Assembly: GCA_020746105.1 (NCBI GenBank) | Contig: CM036617.1 | Location: 40,515,898-40,579,897 of the forward strand | Origin: Trogon surrucura | Taxonomy: Eukaryota > Chordata > Aves > Trogoniformes > Trogonidae | Reading direction: 5' to 3' | Length of the DNA: 64,000 bases | In this document: one piece after another, positions 48,101 to 59,855 of the stretch | How the letters are laid out: every line of letters starts with the position of its first letter | How positions within the stretch are numbered: the first letter of the stretch is position 1 | The notes under the pieces: model-generated | Told to the model about the DNA's origin: nothing | What the model saw: only the letters and a program-made list of their open reading frames with translations | Database searches by the model: none | Program-made: the position numbers and the translations under genes

Positions 48101-50692
48101 TCTTCATTCCACTCTACTTTGTCTGGCTTTGTTGTCAGAAATCAAATAAAAAATTATGTAATCGAACATTAAACTTAAAGGGGTCTTCTAGGTCATGGAT
48201 CTCTTCTTCCTCTCATCATAGTGAGTCATTTCATACAACATACTTTATAAACTACTTAACAGTAGCTAGGCTTTTTTGTTGTTGTTGTTTTTGTGTGGTT
48301 TGTTTTCTTTTTTTAAGGAGAGTCTTTGTTTCTTAGTTTATTTTTGTCTCTACTACTCTTGTTGAACAGTTTCTCCAAGGTTCATTCCTCAACTCACAAT
48401 CATGTTTTCTCTGTAAATTCTACACTGACTATTCATGACTATTCTTCTGTCAGCATTGTCTGTTAGCTAAATAACATCTTCTTCTCCCTTAGATTTGGCA
48501 CTGATTTATTTATAAGCAACAGTTATATTCCTTCTCATGCTTAGTTTCTCACATGAAATGAACTACGTTGATTTTGTATCCTTCTTTCTTCAAAAGGTCC
48601 TGTTATTCCTCTTTCTTAATTAGATAAGGTGAAAATACAGTGATTGTCCCGTAATTCTTAGATAGCTTGAAGGATACTAAGCATATTGCTAGAATTTTTT
48701 TTGTTAATGGGAAACATGAATTCAGACTTTAAATGACTGGGTTTTCCAATTATATTTACTCACTCATGGATCAAGTAATACAGTAAAAATAACCAAGGAA
48801 TCTAGGAGGTGATCAGTTGGTATCATACCATGATAAATCATGAAAATACTATGCACCTAACGGTTATATTTTTAATTTTCTACTGTGAACATTCACTATA
48901 TATGACATTTTAAAAAGTGGCATCTTTTAAGTATAAATTAGTGTAAAATATTCACCAGATGCACAAGTATTTTTTTAATTTAATCACTGTGTGTGTTTAT
49001 TTCACACAACGTAATTAAATGTAATCCTTCTTAAAAATTCATAGGAGTATGTATTTTGAAGTATTTCTAAGAACATACTTCCATGGTGACAGATGACTCT
49101 CATGAATAAGAAATTGATATATTACTGTAAGTTTTCCTGAGAGTCTTTATATAAATTTCTTTTACCGGGGACAGTTGCAATTTAACAGTGCATTAAAAGA
49201 CCATGTGGTGTGCCATTTGTCATGTAGTATTTTTATATAATCTAAGTTACAAGTTCCTACTTGAGCCCTAATTAATCTAACAACCATCTCATTAACTTTT
49301 AGGAAAGCCTCACTCTAACTTAAGGTTAATTATTTAGCACTCTTGGCATCATTGCTACACTACCTACATATGTGCTTATTTTTTCTCTATTTATAAGACC
49401 CACTTAGAAATGAAAACTAATTACTGAGTAATGAAAGTTTTGCAGATCAGAAGCTGATATTAAGTATTTGATTTTATTTTTTTTTATAGTAAGAAAAGAA
49501 AGAAGAAACAGAATTATAGCAAAGAGTGTTTATTTATTCTAACATATATAGTTTCAAAGTAACTTTACCTGGACCCTCAATCTCCTTTCTAATGCAAAGG
49601 ACAGAAAACACACTATTAAGGGACAGGCATCTTCTGGTGTACTCATTTGACAGATCAGATGAATCATGCTCTCTCTGCAGCTTGTGAAAGGATAGTTTGT
49701 AAAATCAGATGTAGACATCTACAGTGTAGATTCTAAAACCAGGTAAGATGAATCCCATCTAAGTTGTGTTTATCCTTACCATATCAGAAAAAGGGTATTT
49801 TTAATTGAACCCATCAGTTTGTAACTATGTTTATTTTATATACTTAATTGCATCTGCAGCTGCAGCAAAAAATATTTTTCATCAGTAAATGCTACTGTTT
49901 TAATCTGTTTGATTAATTATACTGATAATTTAGAATCTTTTCTCCCTGCTTCCCTCCCTCCTCTTTATTTCTTGCCTGCCTGCTGTCCTTCTACCCCCTC
50001 ACATGCTCAGTTTCAAAAAAATGTTTGATTGTATTACCTCTGTTTTTTTCTTATTTTTACTTTCCATAGATATAGAAACACATTTTAATGGATTTTTATG
50101 TAATGCAGAAATGACTTCCACAGCATACAGAACATTTAAAAGCTGTCAAGATAAATGAAATATTAACCAAAAATGAATTTTTTTTTTTACTGTTAGGTTA
50201 CAGATTTTTGGGGTTTTTTTTGTTCTGATTAAGAAAGAAATAAACTAATTTTTAGCTCATAAAATGATCAGGGAAATACTATTTGCTAGTATTTTCCCTA
50301 TTATATGACTTGGTTTATGTAATTCAATTGCTTCTTCTCAAACTTAAACTAAATCTACATGGACACAATGCTTATTTGTATGTGAAATCCATTTTCAGCT
50401 TTAAATCCTTGGTCTCTGATTCATAATGATTTCTGTGCCCACTCACAGCCTGATGTGACTTACAAAGCATGTCATTTTATGACTGTTTCAACGACATTAT
50501 CTAGCTCTTAAAAACTAGTAAAATCATGTGGGTATTCAGTATATATATTGTAGCTAAGTCAGCAAAAGTGGGGCATGCGGTGTAGCTCTGCCTCTCCTTC
50601 AAATCCGAGCCATCTATCAAGTTGGCTTATGATTGATTTTCTCTAAAGAATTCTGCATTGCAGTGCTGTGGCAGCACTCTGGTTTTAGTGTC

Positions 50693-50713
50693 TTTTTTTT
50701 TTTTTTTTTTTTT
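50693..50713. repeat. Poly(T), 21 bases
   Basis: An uninterrupted T run. Confidence 0.98.
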
Positions 50714-51510
50714 CCTGTGCCCCAGCTGGACTTACAGGGCAATTCAGCAGCTGGTGCAAATTGTCATTCCTCCCCTTGACAGACAGGATGGAGAAAATAG
50801 ACACTGAAGATTTGTCCTTCAGACTTTGCCTCAGTATCCGAGACTCAAATTGGCCGTTCTAAAATCATAAAACCTGAAAAATCCTTGTTCCCTTATTTCT
50901 CCACTCATTTGTTGAAAACTAATTGAGAGTACTTCTAGACATCTAAGTGTGCTTTCCTCTTTTAAGTCCCAAGTTCGTATTAAAGCAAAATATTCCCAGA
51001 ATGTTTTATAATTGAGACAGTCACACAAGAATGCCTGTTTTGCTTCACAATGGATAGAACTATTTTCATGTTAATTAAACAAAAAGGGTACTTGTTGTTT
51101 TATGCTTTGTTGTTGTTTTTTGTCTATATTAGTCCTTACACAAATGCTATCAGTATTGCTACAAAATACACTGTATTGTGTTGTTATTATTGCAAAGAAA
51201 ACTCTGTGTATATTTGTAATTGAAGTACGCCTGAAATGGAGCAAATCGCTTTGCGTTTATGGTATTTTCTACCTTAAATTACAACATCTATAACTTTCTG
51301 ATCTGCATACACAACATTCCAAACTGTTATTACCTTTGTTGTTACAAAAAAAAATCCTTTAGGAGGGAAAAAAAAATTCTGGGCAAGAAATTGTTGCATG
51401 TAATCTACCTTCTGAATCATCATCTCATGCATCGACAAGATTTGTGTAAATTCTGGGCTTTGGGGAAAAAAAGTACCATTAACACGATGCAGTTCCCTTG
51501 TATATGGAGG

Positions 51511-51567
51511 GAGGACAGCTCTTCTGAGCACAACAGGGACAGAGGACAGCTCTTCTGAGCACAACAG
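51511..51567. repeat. Perfect 26-bp direct repeat, period 31
   Basis: A 26-base unit beginning GAGGACAGCTCTTCTGAGC occurs at 51511-51536 and 51542-51567 without mismatch, with a 5-base spacer GGACA. Confidence 0.95.
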
Positions 51568-52421
51568 AGTAAAAGGAGCAGCTGAAATACGTTTGTACTG
51601 ATAACTGCTGCTCCCTTAGACGCTGCAATGCACCTGGGACATCTGCATGTGACTAGCAGACGTGACACAGGACCCAGGGAACCCCTGGTCCTCTGAAACG
51701 CAAGCCAGGACTTAGACGGAAAGTTCTGGAAGCCAATCTAAACTAGTCAGTTATTTGTCCCAGCAGGTATTTGCACATGTCTGCAAGACTTCTAGGAAGG
51801 AGGATTTTCAGACTGTAATCAGAGAAGTGAATAAGTTTAAAACTGCTGCTAGGAGAGGCAGTTGTGTATTATTGTTGTGTGGATTTTAGGTAGCTAAATC
51901 TGGATACAGTTTACTTACGTGGGTTGAATCTAACCTGCAGTTATTTGAGGTAATTTGTTTATTTAGGAAAACACAAGTCTGGTTAATTGATATTTATATT
52001 TTTCATCTTTAAATTTATCATTTAACATGTATGTATCTGTGTTACCTGCAGGTATTTTTTCGTTAAACATTTTGTTCGATACACACTATATTACCTTGAA
52101 TCAATCAATGTTTTTGTTCTGGGAATACTTGTAGAGGGAATTCTGCTGAATTCTATAGGAACTTGTTATCATGTTAAGGAAAGTTGAGAGAAACAACTTC
52201 ATCAATATAGTCTTTGTCTCTTTCTTTTACAGAAAGATACATACCATGTATTTCAGATACACACGACAAAAAAAAAGAAACTAAAACATGTTTTGCATCT
52301 AGGCACGCAACCACACAAACATTACAACTGTAAGTTTGTTGATGACATGAAACTGGGGGGAGTGGTTGACATACCAGAAGGCTGTGCTGCCATTCAGAGA
52401 GACCCAGACAGGTTAGAGGTC

Positions 52422-52444
52422 GGGGGGGGGGGGAGGGGGTGGGG
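52422..52444 (+). repeat. G-quadruplex-capable G run
   Basis: Twelve G, A, five G, T, four G in succession inside the CR1. Four or more G tracts with one-base loops can form a G-quadruplex on the plus strand. Confidence 0.95.
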
Positions 52445-53059
52445 AATCTTATGAAATTAAAGCAGGGCAAGTGTAGAGTTTTGCACCTGGGAGAGAATAA
52501 CCCCATGTGCCAGTATAGGTTGGGGACTGACCTGCTGGAGAGCAGTGCAGGGGAAAGAGACCTTGGGGTTCTGGTGGGCGGCAGGATGACCATGAGTCAG
52601 CAATGTGCCCTCGTGGCCAAGAAGGCCAATGGTATCCTGGGCTGTATTAGAAGGGGAGTAGCTAGCAGGTCGAGGGAGGTCCTCCTGTCCCTCTACTCTG
52701 CCCTGGTGAGGTCACATCTGGAATATTGTGTCCAGTTCTGGGCCCCTCAACTCAAGAAGGACAAGGAACTGCCTGAGAGAGTCCAGCACAGAGCCACAAA
52801 GATGATTAAGGGAGTGAAATATCTCCCTTATGAGGAAAGGCTGAGGGAGCTGGGTCTCTTGAGCTTGGAGAAGAGGAGGCTGAGGGGTGACCTCATCAAT
52901 GCTTATAAATATGTCAAGGGGGAGTGTCAGGAGGATAGAGACAGGCTCTTTTCAGTGATGTCCACTGACAGGACAAGGAGCAATGGATACAAGCTGGAAC
53001 ATAGGAGGTTCCATAAAAACATTAGAAAAAATTTTTTCACTGTGCAGGTGACGCACTGA
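52439..53059 (+). pseudogene. CR1 ORF2 C-terminal part (206-aa open frame)
   Basis: The frame covers the region after the reverse transcriptase catalytic box: [114 protein letters not shown]. It ends early at a TGA where relatives continue EHWNRLP. The start Met lies in the G-run region and is not a real start. Same C-terminal type as 37872-38844. Confidence 0.92.
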
Positions 53060-53222
53060 AACAGGCTGCCCATTGAGGTTGTGGAGTCTCCTTCTCTGGA
53101 GACATGCAAAGGCCACCTGGACGTGTTCCTGTGTGACCTACTGTAGGTGATCATGCTCTGCCAGGGGGGTTGTACTAGATGATCTTTTGAGATCCCTTCC
53201 AACTCCTAGCATTCTGTGATTC

Positions 53223-54639
53223 TGGGAATAAGAGGGTAAGAATTTATATTCACAGTCACCTTGTATGATTCTCCGGTTTGCCATCATTTTGTGAACAGAA
53301 GCAGCCATTTTTATTTCCTTCCATCCTGTTCTTCCTTCTATCAATTTGAATTAGTTCCTCCTTTTCTGGATGTAGACATGCTATCTATCTGGTTGTCTAT
53401 ATAATCAACAATTTGCATCAGGGTACAAATGTATACCACAAGAGCAGGTGAGATGACAGAAACAAAGAAATCTAAGTTCTGAAATTGAAAGCATAGCAAA
53501 AGATTGAATATTGTGGCATTCTAGAGATAATTAACTTCTTATGTATTAGTGGCAAAGAATTGAAATACCAGAAGCACATTACCTCCTAGTAGTGTCCTGT
53601 GATTTATTTTTATTCTAAACCCAGTTTTAATTTGTGTAGGTTATGCAAAGAGAATATCAAACAAGTAACATCTAATTATTCTCAGAGCCATAAGATTTTG
53701 AATAATAAGTAAATTCTGCTATATGTTACTTGACAATGCAGCCTATTATTTTCACAATGCCAGCTATCGGTTAGAATGAAACTGTGACATATTCATTGTA
53801 ATATTAGTTGAGTTTCAGTGCAATTATATGAAGTTTCATCTGATTTCTGAGTCCGACAAAAGCTATGATTAGCAAATAATCATCTGTGGGTTAGCTAATA
53901 GAAAAACAAAACAAAACAGAAAACACAGAAAGATAAGAATCTAAAATCAATTAATATCTGATGTACTTGAGATAATACAAGTAAAGACTTAAATAACAAT
54001 ATTATGGTCCCAGACCATTAAAAACCCAAAAGTTCTAGTTTTGATTTCAGAATACCAGAAGTCTTCCTGCAGCACCATGACCCCTGGACTATGTAGGATG
54101 GAGCAGACCCCTGCCCACTGCTGTGACGACCTGGCAGTGGCACTGTGGGTTAGTTGGGTGACACTGAAGGGTGCAACATGGTGGGGGTACATACACCTCA
54201 GCAGGGGTGTGTGCATCCTCAGGGATGGTTGTTCACCAGCATGTGTGTCAGAGGATATTAGTCAATATGATGTTGCTAATAAATTTGTAAATCACTTTGA
54301 TAATTATTTGCTTTAAACCACGGGAGTTGAGCATTTTTTACCCTGGAACATTGTCACCCTTTATCTCTGTGGAGTGATATATGGGATTTGACAGTGACAC
54401 TGATTCTCTTTACTGCTATAGAAAATGCCACATTCTGCAAACTACCAAAAACAAAGTAGTCTTAAATTGATCAAATTATAAGGATTTCAAAAATCTCGGT
54501 GAAGGGATTTGTGTTGGAAATAATCTATCTAAGTTTGATGCTGAAACTCACCACATTTTAATGTTGCAAGATCTCTGTCGCAGACCTGCAGATCTGCACC
54601 TTGCTCCTTGTCAGTGATGCCACTGCTGAGAGTCCAGAC
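53223..54639. other. Unassigned sequence
   Basis: AT-rich except for a GC-richer patch at 54070-54240, which I could not classify. Confidence 0.38.
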
Positions 54640-54855
54640 AGAAAAACGGACCAAAGAGCTTGTAACTACTGAATTCCTCTCCAGACACATGAAAAACAAG
54701 AAGATAGTCAGGAACAGTCAATAAGCATTACTGAGGTGACCTCATGCTTGATTGGATTTTACAATGATCTGTCAGGCCATATGGATGATGGTAAGGCAGA
54801 GGACGTAATATACCTTAACCTCATCAATATTTCTTCACCCCACATTCTCCCTTGA
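54640..54855 (+). mobile_element. Ancient CR1 reverse transcriptase fragment
   Basis: Decayed text in family order: CCAGACACATGAAAAACAAG, GATAGTCAGGAACAGTCAAT, TTTTACAATGATCTGTCAGG, then ACGTAATATACCTTAACCTC. These correspond to the RHMKN...VIGDSQHGF and VIFLDF region seen intact at 23606-24499. Stops are frequent. Confidence 0.6.
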
Positions 54856-57800
54856 AAAACAAGGAGTTATGAGTTATTATAATATGCAAATGTAATTTAT
54901 ATTTTCTGGCTTCTCAGTGAAATGTATGGAAGCACTCAGTAAACAACACAGCCATATTAAAACAAAACTCCAATTTAACCAACTGGCTCAACGAGTAGTG
55001 CAAAATTATCCTAATCCATTCTCTGAAGTTATTTTCCCTTAGGAGCAAGTACTCTTCAAGAGTTATACCATATTTTCTGACAGCGAATTCCAGAAACTCA
55101 CTGCCAATTACTGCAAATACTTTTGTTGACCTACTTGGCAAGCCACTAGAGATCAAAATGTACTTAGAGCAAACAAGCCAGAAAAAAAGGTTATTCTTTT
55201 CTTATCCCTCCTCTCAAGCTCCAGTTCCTCTGCTAGCTAAATTGATGTTTACTTGGGTTGCATTAGGTTTACCTGAAGCAAATCCCTTTGTTCCGCTGTT
55301 TGACAGTCCTCAATTGTACTTGGCTTCTGTCTTTTGCTCCTCCAAAGTGACTGGCAACAAACACTTTGCAAGGACATCATCCTTCAGATCAGACTAAAGC
55401 AAGCACTCAGAAGTACCGTAAAGGAGTTTGTATTTCCACTTTGCTGTCTTCTGTTGCTGCTTAGATAATATTTTCTGTCATTTTAGCACCAGTCTTAAAG
55501 TGACAGGATGAAAACAAATTTCTAACCCTTCAATCAGTAGAAAAAAATCTATTTTTTCTACTGGGATGTTTTTTCATCTGGGATAAAATTGCATGAAAAC
55601 ATCTGTTTGTATGAGCATTTCCATTTGTACAGGCTTTTTATTTTCCCAGGGTTTGGGGTCTTTTTTGTTTTTGTTTTTGTTTGGTTTTGTTGTTTGATGG
55701 CGCTTTTTTTTCTGGACTGTTATGGCTTTCAAAATATTTTTTTTCTGGAAAACCTATTCATAAAACTACAAAATATTCTCAAGCACTTTTTCAACAGCCA
55801 GCAAAAGTGTATACATATAAAATACAATAAAATTTACATAGAAATAAAAACCCACTCCTGGTCTGCATGCACCCCTTAATTTTATTTTAGTTAATGTTTT
55901 CTGTTTGGAAACTGCCTTTTTGTCAAACAAGTGAACAATAATAGATAGTTAAATCTCTGTTAAAATTTTGTTCTTAATTACTCTTACAGTAGTGACTTTT
56001 TTTTTCAATTTCATGATTGAACCAGAATAAAGAAAAAAAATGCAAAAAGCAAATGACAGGTATAACAAACAAACAAATAAAGAGATAAATCGTCTGGTGA
56101 AAAATATATGCATGTGCTTGGAAAGCTTAAAGACAATCAGAAAATAAAAAAAAAAACTTTAAAAAAAAAGAAAAAAGATATCCATCTCTAGTTTAATTAC
56201 ATGTAAAAAAATATTTCTATTATTTTAAGTGCTGTTATTATTTTCATGTTACAGTGAGCAACTGTACATTTGAAAGTTTGGGTGTAGCAATTCAGATATG
56301 ATAAATATGTTAGAAAACAAAGATTAGATTAGAAGAGAGAAAGATTTATTATGACATTACTGTGAAAATTTTTAGGAGACAGACACTTCAGTTTTAACAC
56401 CTCCTATTTGCTATCTTCACAGTAAACATCAAGCCATGGCAAATCTGAAAATCTGGGACAACTATCTCAGTGCCATTTGTAAAATATGATAACAGCATTG
56501 AATGCTGCTTATTTTTTGTAGGATTCAGATTTACCTCATGTAAGTTTCTGTATCTAAAACACGGGAACCGTGGGATGATTCTTAACTTTAATTATATAAA
56601 TATCAGGTGTCCAATCTTAAGTGGCCATTTTTGTTACTTAAAAAATCTATAAAAAGAGAACACCTCTATAAGGCAAGTCATGTCCTTTTAGGAGATTCCG
56701 TGACAAAGACTAGGAACACGTTAGACTAAAGAAGAGCAATTTGGTTGCTGAAACTGAGATCCTTGTTGCTGCATGAAACACCTTTACGTGTCTGCACTCA
56801 AAAGAGTAAAGGAAAACTTCGCCTTTACTAAATGGCATTTAAAGGCATGTCAGAAATTCTGTAGTACCTAAAATGACTGTAAAGATGTAGGTCCAGTGAG
56901 ATGAATCCTCTCAAACACGCAATGTGCCATAAAGCTGTATATCTAACATCTAAGCTTGTGGAGTGTTTCTACAATGAGAGAAGAACTACTTCCAAATGGG
57001 AACTCAGTTTGTCCTAAGGTGCCTGGGTGGATACACTCCAGCATTTTGTGATGGGATAAATAATTTCCTGGTATTGTCTACAAGTGAAGGGGCTCCTAGG
57101 ACTAACTTAAATTAAGCATATTTTGTAAGCTGTGATACAAAACTATGATACAAGGCTTTGACTTTTGATATTCTAATAGGAGTCCCTATAGCAGTCTTAA
57201 GGTTGCCTTCATGAACTAAGCCGTGTGCAATATTGATACGTGTTTTATTCCTAACGTCCTCTTATTGAACCACAGTTCAAGAGACTTAACTTCAGATGAG
57301 GAGAAGGGAGGGTAATTTTTGCTGTGATGTTAGAAGATGAACTGATAGAAAAATGCACTTAGTATTTAAATAAATTTTCTTAAAATGTTTAAGAGCAGAA
57401 AAAGGAATATCTGAGAGGGAGCAGAGACTGAGTTTACTGGGGCAGTAATCTGTGCTGAAATACTGGTCTTGAAAGAAAGGAGAATTAGTACTCAAGACAT
57501 TTATTTCCCTGTTTCTTTCAATTTTATTTTTTCAGGGGGAATGGATGGTGAAGATCTTTATAGCAATGTTTATAAACACAAATTGCTAATTAAAAAAAAA
57601 TCAAATCTGTTTTACTGCATTCACTGAAAATAATTTGTGGAATACAAATATACAAACACTGGTATTAAAGGCATTTGCTTCTTTATTAACCACAATAACA
57701 GCAATTTCACAAATCCCTTAGCATATACGAAGTCAGTTTTTTCCATTTTTCAGTAACAGAGAAACAATTGTTATTAGAATTATAGAGTCATATTAGCTTG

Positions 57801-58916
57801 TTACTAACTAGAATATACCTTAAAAGTAATAAATTACTAAAATTAAGCAATTTCTGGCTTTCTATAAGAACTTTAGATTAGCAGTGTAACACCAATTCCT
57901 GCCATTGACATTGGAAAGCTATTTTCTGATGGCCCTTCAAGGACAAAAAGAAAAATTTTGTACGAGGTTGAGAGCTTTATTTTCAAATGGCCTTAAAACT
58001 TTTGAAGAGGAAAATGTTGATTTGAAAAATGAGGTAAATATTTTTCTTATCATAAAGAAGAGGGAAAATATTTAAAAATATGCACATAATCAATTGCTCA
58101 CTGTAGCATTTGCACATGTATAGTATAACAGCAATGTGACTGCATATCTCTTTAAGGGGATTGGAAAGGGATTTTTGTCTTGCAAAAATACTTTTACTTC
58201 CTCCCACTCATGAGAGATCTTCAACCATAATATATTTCTTTTAGGAAAACAGTCAGGGTTCATCTGATCTGATGAGGTGAAACAAACTGTTTGGAAACCT
58301 CAGTTGCTGTGTGTGTAACCTTCTGTAGTGAAGTGTCTACTGGTTGTGCAAGTATTAACTTGCAGGGCAAAATGTGCATATAGATGTGGACTTAATAAGC
58401 AAGTGTCGTATGTTTTTCACTTCAATTGCACACTTAAATCATACATATTATATATCATTGAACCTAAAATAAAAAAAAAAATAAATAAAAGAAAGCCAGA
58501 TCAAAGCCCTAATGTGTTGAAACTATGGAGGCACTTTATCATCAAATGCAACAGACTGTGAAAATTATGATACGCTTACTCATAGCATAACAAACGTGAG
58601 ACATCCTTGCTCCCAAGGGATACAGAGTTTTTCATATTCTGACATAATAAAGCAATGGACTGGAAGTAACAAGATTCACACGTGTTACTTAGGGTTCCAA
58701 TAGCCTGGAGGTCTCCTGTGGCTGAAGATTTGGCAACATTGTCTGAATACCCCAGTGACTTGTGAAACGACCAAGTTAATTCTCCTGCTCAAGCATCTGT
58801 TTAATAAGGAAAAACTCGCCTGATAAAGGAAGCAAGGCTAATATGTTTTTTTTTCTTTTTTTTTTCATCTTGAGTTTAATGAATGTATAGGTATGTTATA
58901 GCAGAGAAAAGGCATT
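54856..58916. other. 4 kb of unassigned AT-rich DNA
   Basis: Contains a TTTTTG-type simple repeat (about 55661-55696) and A-rich tracts near 56140-56175. ORFs here have no recognisable features. Confidence 0.4.
55661..55696. repeat. TTTTTG simple repeat
   Basis: Repeated T5-G units decaying into TTTGG and TTGTTG. Confidence 0.85.
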
Positions 58917-59855
58917 TGTCATGGGTTTGTGTCTGGAAGGTTTTTTTTTGTAGCAGGGTGGGCTGTGGGGGTGGCTCCTTGCAAAACTTCCAGAGCCTCC
59001 CCCAGTCCCAGGTAGAAGTTGGACTCACCTCTGGCCAAGGCACAATCAAGGACAAGGGACAATCAGTGCCCCTGCAGTCAATATAGTTAAGAAGGGAAAC
59101 CTATTCTGCCAGCCTCTTTGTCCTATCTTCCATTTTAGGGAGTTATTTGTTTTGGAGAGGAGGAGGAGCTGAAGAGAGCAACTGTGTGGTCACCAGGATC
59201 TGTGAGGAAGAAACAGAAGAGGAGCACCAGAGAGGAGATCTCGCTGAGGCTCATGGTGAGATGGCAGGCTCAGACCCTGTTGACTGAGCTGCTCAGCAGT
59301 GATTGAACATCCAGAATGTGGCCCATGGAGAACCCCATGCCAGAGCAGAGGAAGATGCTGGAGCAGAAGACATACCCTAAGAAGATTGTGACTAAGAGGG
59401 ACCCATGCTGTGCAAAGGACTCATGTTGAAGTTTGGGGAGGACTCTCTCCTGTGAGAAGAATGCCATGTGGCAGCAAGGGAGGACTGCAAGGAGGCTTTT
59501 TACCAAGGAGGAAGGCTTGCCATGGCCAATGAGTAACGGACCCCCATCCCCTGCCTCCCTGAGCCGATGGCAAGGAGGAGACAGCTCTGTTGTATTTTTC
59601 TCTCACTATCCTACTCTGATCTAGTTGATTTGGTTGAACTGATGGAGGTAAATTAAATTTATGTTTTCTCACCAAGTCTGCTCTGTTTTTTTGCCTCTGA
59701 CCTGTAAACTGTGAATGAATGCTCCCTTTCCTGATCTCAATCCTTGAGTCTCTTTTTTAAATTTTTTCCCTTCCCATGCCTAAAGGAATGTGGGTGGGAG
59801 TGAGCGAGCAGCTGTGTAGCTCTTGTTCTAGGTGAGGTGGGCTCAAACAACGACA
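58917..59855 (+). mobile_element. ERVL-type solo LTR, 0.94 kb
   Basis: Starts TGTCATGGGTTTGTG and ends CTCAAACAACGACA, so the termini are inverted repeats TGTC/GACA. The flanks read GCATT (58912-58916) and CCATT (59856-59860), a 5-bp target duplication with one change. Near the 3' end GGGAGTGAGCGAGCAGCTGT is characteristic of avian ERVL LTRs as I know them and sets the plus sense. Much GC-richer than its surroundings. Short ORFs inside (up to 84 aa) are not viral genes. Confidence 0.82.

Larger units (their letters stand above)
45121..52328. other. 7.2 kb of unassigned AT-rich DNA
   Basis: No transposon recognised. Contains a 21-base T run (50693-50713), a GC-richer stretch around 50560-50850 that could be a conserved noncoding element, and the 26-bp duplication at 51511-51567. 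Confidence 0.4.
52329..53222 (+). mobile_element. CR1 LINE, 5'-truncated, with a long G run
   Basis: Starts in the FADD region (TAAGTTTGTTGATGACATGA, with the second Asp codon retained), continues through the ORF2 C-terminus and ends AGCATTCTGTGATTCTGGGA. A G-rich insertion/replacement at 52422-52444 sits where related copies encode the segment before NLMKF. It is among the least decayed copies, with a 206-aa open frame. Confidence 0.95.
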
